Assembly: GCA_965204705.1 (NCBI GenBank)
Contig: CBDBFE010000002.1
Coordinates: 62,001-126,000, forward strand
From: Bin5 sp965204705
Lineage (GTDB): Bacteria > Chloroflexota > Anaerolineae > Caldilineales > Caldilineaceae
Direction: 5' to 3'
DNA length: 64,000 nucleotides
Of the stretch, positions 60,868 to 64,000 are shown piece by piece. Numbering within the stretch: position 1 is the first letter of the stretch; each line of letters begins with the position of its first letter. Below the pieces are notes generated by a model. That model saw only the letters and a list, made by a program, of their open reading frames with translations. It was not told the DNA's origin and did no database searches. The position numbers and the translations under genes were made by a program.

Positions 60868-61170
60868 AGGTCGCGGTTTGTGGGGGGTGGGTTGGGATTT
60901 TGGGGTAGTGTACCCGCGCCGCGGCCGCTATGCCAGTTCAGGGCGTAATGGATTCCCGGATCGCGGCTCTCCCGCTACTTGCTCTGTGGCTGTTTCAGGA
61001 TGTGCGGCGGCCGTGGTATTCGTCCCTTTGAGTCACGCCCGGGTATGGCACCCTGGGCTTTCGCTCTGGCAAGGCCTGCTGGAACGGACCGGCTGCTGTG
61101 AGAGGCGGGGTGTCTATAGGGACCTAAAGCCGCGAAAGAATCGCTGAGAACGGCTTTCAGAGGGCCGGTT
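60868..61170. other. Gene-free region
   Basis: About 300 bp upstream of the type IIG gene, holding its promoter presumably; no hexamers placed with confidence. Nothing else seen. Confidence 0.4.
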
Positions 61171-61662
61171 TCATTCACATACGACGCCGTCGTTATCGCC
61201 GTCTCTCATATGCTGGTAGGCGGGATGTCCACGCGGTACTGGCGCGATGCCGTGCTCGCGCGCCTCGGCGCAGGTGATCCTCCCGTTCCTGTTGGTATCG
61301 TAGCATCCTAGTGGATCGCTGCTGCAATTCCCCGTCTCCTGCGTCGGCGTATCGGTTGGCGTGGGTGTGAGTGTACTGGTCGGACTGGGCGTCGGCGTGT
61401 CAGTCGGGGTCGGTGTGGGTGTTTCGGTCGGATCGGGCGCCGGCGTGTCGGTCGGGGGCGGTGTGGGTGTGGGTGTTTTGGTCGGATCGGACGCGCGCCT
61501 AGCGCTGTTCGCCGCCTCAAGCTTTTGCACGCGCGTCGTCAGCTCGGCGGTCTGCGTTGCCAGAGTCGTCATCTGCATAAAGAGTACGGCAAACGCGATG
61601 AGCGCGGCGACAACGGCGGCGAAAGCAGATAGTCGTATGACGAAAAGGAGCAATCGCTTCAT
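61171..61662 (-). CDS. Membrane-anchored Excalibur-domain protein
   Basis: 163 residues: a membrane anchor (LRLSAFAAVVAALIAFAVLF-like segment, residues 4-30), a coiled coil (TLATQTAELTTRVQKLEAAN), a Thr/Pro linker, and a C-terminal domain with two calcium loops, DTNRNGRITCAEAR and DGDNDGVVCE. The last is the Excalibur signature (D-x-D-x-D-G-x-x-C-E); the first resembles an EF-hand with Cys inserted. It shares its N-terminal layout with the nuclease at 62389-63768. The domain faces the outside. Function of Excalibur domains is unproven, but calcium binding is likely. Confidence 0.75.
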   Translation of the reverse strand: MKRLLLFVIRLSAFAAVVAALIAFAVLFMQMTTLATQTAELTTRVQKLEAANSARRASDPTKTPTPTPPPTDTPAPDPTETPTPTPTDTPTPSPTSTLTPTPTDTPTQETGNCSSDPLGCYDTNRNGRITCAEAREHGIAPVPRGHPAYQHMRDGDNDGVVCE

Positions 61663-61752
61663 GAATGGCCTGCTGAATGGAGGTTTCGGTTCAGTTAGCT
61701 GAAATGCTCCTCAAGCGCCTCTTCCACCGAGGCGCGGCCTGCCGTTTTATTC

Positions 61753-62250
61753 TCATTTGCTGGCGCGGCGGGCCTGACTATCGGGAATGAGGAGGGTCAT
61801 AACGAGTTCGAGGATTTTCTGGTCGGTCATATCTTCTATGTTGGCCGGTTGCGGGGGCGTGTCCTGTGTGTCGACGGTGGTGGGGGTACCGGCGGGGAGG
61901 CCGGGTTCGGCGCAGCAGTAGGTGGCGCCGTCGTTTCTGCCGAACTGGTTGCATTGCCAGCGGCCGTCGCGAAAGGTCAGCGGGAAGGGCGTGCTGTCGT
62001 CGATGTGGTTGTTGCGGAATTCGTAGTGGTCGGGCCAGCCGCATTTGTAGCAGTGGGGCAGCTGGTAGTCGATGGGGACCGTCTTTTCCATGACGTGCCC
62101 GGCGGCGGACCAGTTTTCCTCCCATGCGCAGGCGCGGGCGAGGTCTTCGATGGCGCGCCAGCGTTTGACCAGTCGGTTGTGGTCTTTGCAGAGTGGGCAG
62201 TGTGTTGTGTAGCGGTAGCCGCAGTCGTTGCACAGGTTTTGATATGGCAT
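61753..62250 (-). CDS. Cys-rich zinc-binding-like protein
   Basis: 165 residues, start with AAGGAGG 8 nt upstream. Several pairs of cysteines: CNDCGYRYTTHCPLC at the start, HCYKCGWPDHYEF in the middle and C-N-Q-F / YCCAEPG later. The first two look like zinc ribbons. The C-terminus is a helix (NIEDMTDQKILELVMTLLIP). No family recognised. Lies between the Excalibur protein and the nuclease, all on the minus strand. Confidence 0.55.
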   Translation of the reverse strand: MPYQNLCNDCGYRYTTHCPLCKDHNRLVKRWRAIEDLARACAWEENWSAAGHVMEKTVPIDYQLPHCYKCGWPDHYEFRNNHIDDSTPFPLTFRDGRWQCNQFGRNDGATYCCAEPGLPAGTPTTVDTQDTPPQPANIEDMTDQKILELVMTLLIPDSQARRASK

Positions 62251-62388
62251 AGTCGGTCCCTCCTTCTTTTTGCGTGCCGGGCTGAGCCAGCGGGCGGCGC
62301 CGACCGGTTTCTCCCAGGCGCCAGCCCGGGGCGTGAATTATCAGGTCCTGCGATGCCGCGCCTGGGCGGAGGAGGCCCTTGGCGCTAT

Positions 62389-63768
62389 CTACCGTTCACA
62401 GCCGATACCATCCCGATCGCGATCGAATTTCGGTTGGTAGCAAGCGTGGTCTCTTCCCATATTGCTCATGCCCATGTTGTGGGCCTCGGTACAGTTTCTC
62501 GGGCAGGACTGTCCCGACGGCGTTGTCGCCGTTGGCGCCGGCGCGGTCGAGCCCGGGTCGGTGAACTGCATGGCCGTGCTGCTGCAGGCGGACAGCACCC
62601 GTCGCGCAACTGCCGCCTCCGCTTGGTCCATTGAGAGATTGTACTTGCGCTTGACCTGGACGACCCTGTTCACGTACCAGCACTGGTTCATGGCCGGCAG
62701 CCATTCGGCCAGGTCATTGTCGACCTTCTGGTGCCGGTTCACGCTGGGGCCGGCCAGGGTGAGGTTGAGCAGGTCGCTGGCGAAGGCGCGCCGGGTGTTG
62801 CTGTCGGCGGCGCAGAGGCCGCTGTCGTGCGCTTCACTGCGGGCGACGATGTGTTCGATGTCGGTCTCCCTGATGCTGGAGAAGTAGGTACCGGTGTACG
62901 GGCCGTAGATGCGGCCGCCCTGCTGGTTGACGATATGGGGCTCGACGCTCTGGGAGTAGGGGTAGAGGTCCGAGTCGTAGTGCGAGCAGCGGTTTTCGGG
63001 CCCGATGCGGACGCCCAGGCCGTCCGTCGGCGTAGCAGCGGGTGGGACAGGCGTGGACGTGGGCGGGCTGGGTGTAAACGTGGGCGAGGGCGGGACGGTT
63101 GGGGTGGCTCTCACTGTCGGAATTACAGTCACGTCGACGTTTACGTTCAGGAGCGGTGCGTAGATCCAGCCGCGTTGCTCCTTCACGCAGCAGAACTCCA
63201 GCCAGGCGCCGGAGGGGTTGCGGGCGCCGATGTCGTACTGCTCGTCCCTGGGGATGGCATCGATGATCGGATATTCGGGTCCGGGCCCGGTTCTCACGTT
63301 GACCCAGTCGCTGTTGACGATGAAATAAGGGGTGGGCACCGGCGTGGCGGTCGCTGTCTGCGTGGGCCTGGGCGTCCGGGTCGGAATGGGCGTGTTGGTT
63401 GGCCTGAGCGTGCGCGTGGGCCCGGGTGTTGCGGTCGGCGCGGGCGTTTCATCCGCGGTTGTGGCCTGTGTGCGTGGGGCTGTGCGGGTCGGTCTGGGCG
63501 TGCGGGTCCGCCAGGGCGTGATGGTCGGCCTAGGCGTTCGGCTTGCGTTCGGCGTGCGGGCGGGCTGCAGCGCCTGCGAGCCGGGCACGGGCCGGGCGGC
63601 GTTCGCCTCCTCGAGCCGATGCACGCGCGCCGTCAACTCGTCGACCTGAGTTGACAGGTTATCCACCCGTATGACGAGGACGCCGAGCAGGATGAACGCG
63701 ACGGCGACCGCAGCGACGACCGCGACGATGGAGAGAAGGCGTGAGACAACTGTGAGAAACCGTTTCAT
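62389..63768 (-). CDS. Membrane-anchored HNH-type (DUF1524-like) nuclease with SH3b and Excalibur domains
   Basis: 459 residues. A membrane anchor (VVAAVAVAFILLGVLVIRV), coiled coil (VDNLSTQVDELTARVHRLEE), Thr/Pro linker, an SH3b domain (VNSDWVNVRTGPGPEYPIID, RGWIYAPLLNV), a second linker, a nuclease domain with DIEHIVARSEAHDSGLC and FASDLLNLTLAGPSVNRHQK-V-DND, then an Excalibur end (DRDRDGIGC). The D-I-E-H-I-V-A-R-S-E-A and L-N-L-x6-N-x-x-K pattern is that of DUF1524/GmrSD C-terminal nucleases. Exported, so it may degrade DNA outside the cell or act in competition. The start overlaps the stop of the 63765-64000 fragment (ATGA). Confidence 0.75.
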   Translation of the reverse strand: MKRFLTVVSRLLSIVAVVAAVAVAFILLGVLVIRVDNLSTQVDELTARVHRLEEANAARPVPGSQALQPARTPNASRTPRPTITPWRTRTPRPTRTAPRTQATTADETPAPTATPGPTRTLRPTNTPIPTRTPRPTQTATATPVPTPYFIVNSDWVNVRTGPGPEYPIIDAIPRDEQYDIGARNPSGAWLEFCCVKEQRGWIYAPLLNVNVDVTVIPTVRATPTVPPSPTFTPSPPTSTPVPPAATPTDGLGVRIGPENRCSHYDSDLYPYSQSVEPHIVNQQGGRIYGPYTGTYFSSIRETDIEHIVARSEAHDSGLCAADSNTRRAFASDLLNLTLAGPSVNRHQKVDNDLAEWLPAMNQCWYVNRVVQVKRKYNLSMDQAEAAVARRVLSACSSTAMQFTDPGSTAPAPTATTPSGQSCPRNCTEAHNMGMSNMGRDHACYQPKFDRDRDGIGCER

Positions 63769-64000
63769 AAGAGGGCATCGGGGTATCGATGCGGGCGGGG
63801 TTTGGATCTAGCGTCGCCGAAGAGAAGATGGTCGGCGATGTCCTCATTGATGGTGTGGAAGGTTGCGGCGTTCTTGAGGAGGGCGTGGGCGTGGGCGCGG
63901 AAGGATTCGAAGTCGGCGGGTCGGGAGAGGGATTGCTGCCAGGCGCGGGTGCGGAGGATGCCTTCTTCGAGAAAGTAGTTGGTGAAAAGCTGGCCGGGCA
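63765..64000 (-). pseudogene. Truncated 5' copy of the type IIG gene (continues past window end)
   Basis: The frame reads PGQLFTNYFLEEGILRTRAW and ATFHTINED-IADHLLFGDA-RSKP...HRYPDALL, stop, matching the N-terminus of the 56827-60867 protein with two in-frame deletions. The start ATG would sit at 64001, one base outside. The deletion between INE and DIADHLLF corresponds to short direct repeats (CTCGTTG) in the full gene. The TGA stop overlaps the nuclease start, so ribosomes may pass from it to the 62389-63768 gene. About 78 codons. Confidence 0.8.

Noticed and set aside
58978..60948. 656-codon plus-strand frame opposite the type IIG gene
   Set aside because: Gly/Glu/Val-rich antisense frame; the minus strand has intact methylase motifs.

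Overview
The window looks like an accessory-rich stretch of a GC-rich bacterial chromosome, most likely a member of the Chloroflexota. That placement is inferred, not proven. It rests on threonine/proline-rich linkers joining membrane anchors to SH3b and Excalibur-like domains, an FTR1 permease with a very long extracytoplasmic region paired with an imelysin-type lipoprotein, an XRE/MmyB-type regulator, a cytochrome P450, a sulfatase, and many dispersed non-coding repeats. No rRNA or tRNA gene was recognised.

Layout. 1-0.8 kb: a sulfatase cut by the left edge. 0.9-8 kb: an insertion-sequence end, then minus-strand small membrane proteins and lipoproteins containing a segmental duplication, and a decayed SIMPL gene. 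8-20 kb: a mixed region with an XRE regulator, an IS3-type remnant, a Kv-type potassium channel, a YifB/ComM ATPase, a cytochrome P450, a solute-binding lipoprotein, a DUF4160/DUF2442-XRE pair, a double-Cache-like lipoprotein and a HicB/truncated HicA pair. 20.8-33.8 kb: a complete type I-B (Tneap-like) CRISPR-Cas locus in the order WYL regulator-cas8-cas7-cas5-cas3-cas6-cas1-cas2-cas4-leader-array, with 37 repeats. 34-36.4 kb: debris of toxin-antitoxin modules (MNT, Phd, VapC fragment, HEPN-like) and a truncated RecG/AlbA-like gene.

36.8-47 kb: several gene cassettes (a Zn-ribbon HTH protein, a DUF3800 fragment, an ABC-2 permease pair, and a ParB/nuclease/DNA-methyltransferase trio) separated by copies of one repeat about 0.5-0.6 kb long, all in the same orientation. 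47-55.8 kb: an iron/heme-flavoured region with a frameshifted ferrochelatase, a decayed siderophore-interacting protein, a DUF6686-like protein, the FTR1 permease and the imelysin, plus two candidate small RNAs on the opposite strand. 56-64 kb: a 1346-residue type IIG-like restriction-methylase, two membrane-anchored Excalibur-like proteins (one carrying an HNH-type nuclease domain), a Cys-rich protein, and at the right edge a second, truncated 5' copy of the type IIG gene.

The most interesting points are the three-gene ParB-like/PD-(D/E)XK-like/DNA-methyltransferase operon (42.9-46.1 kb), which looks like an uncharacterised defence system, and the repeats around it. Two of these carry recognisable 3'-terminal fragments of a type IIG methylase gene related to the one at 56.8-60.9 kb, so the region may be assembled and rearranged around remnants of that gene. 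Frameshift calls depend on the base-calling of this single sequence.
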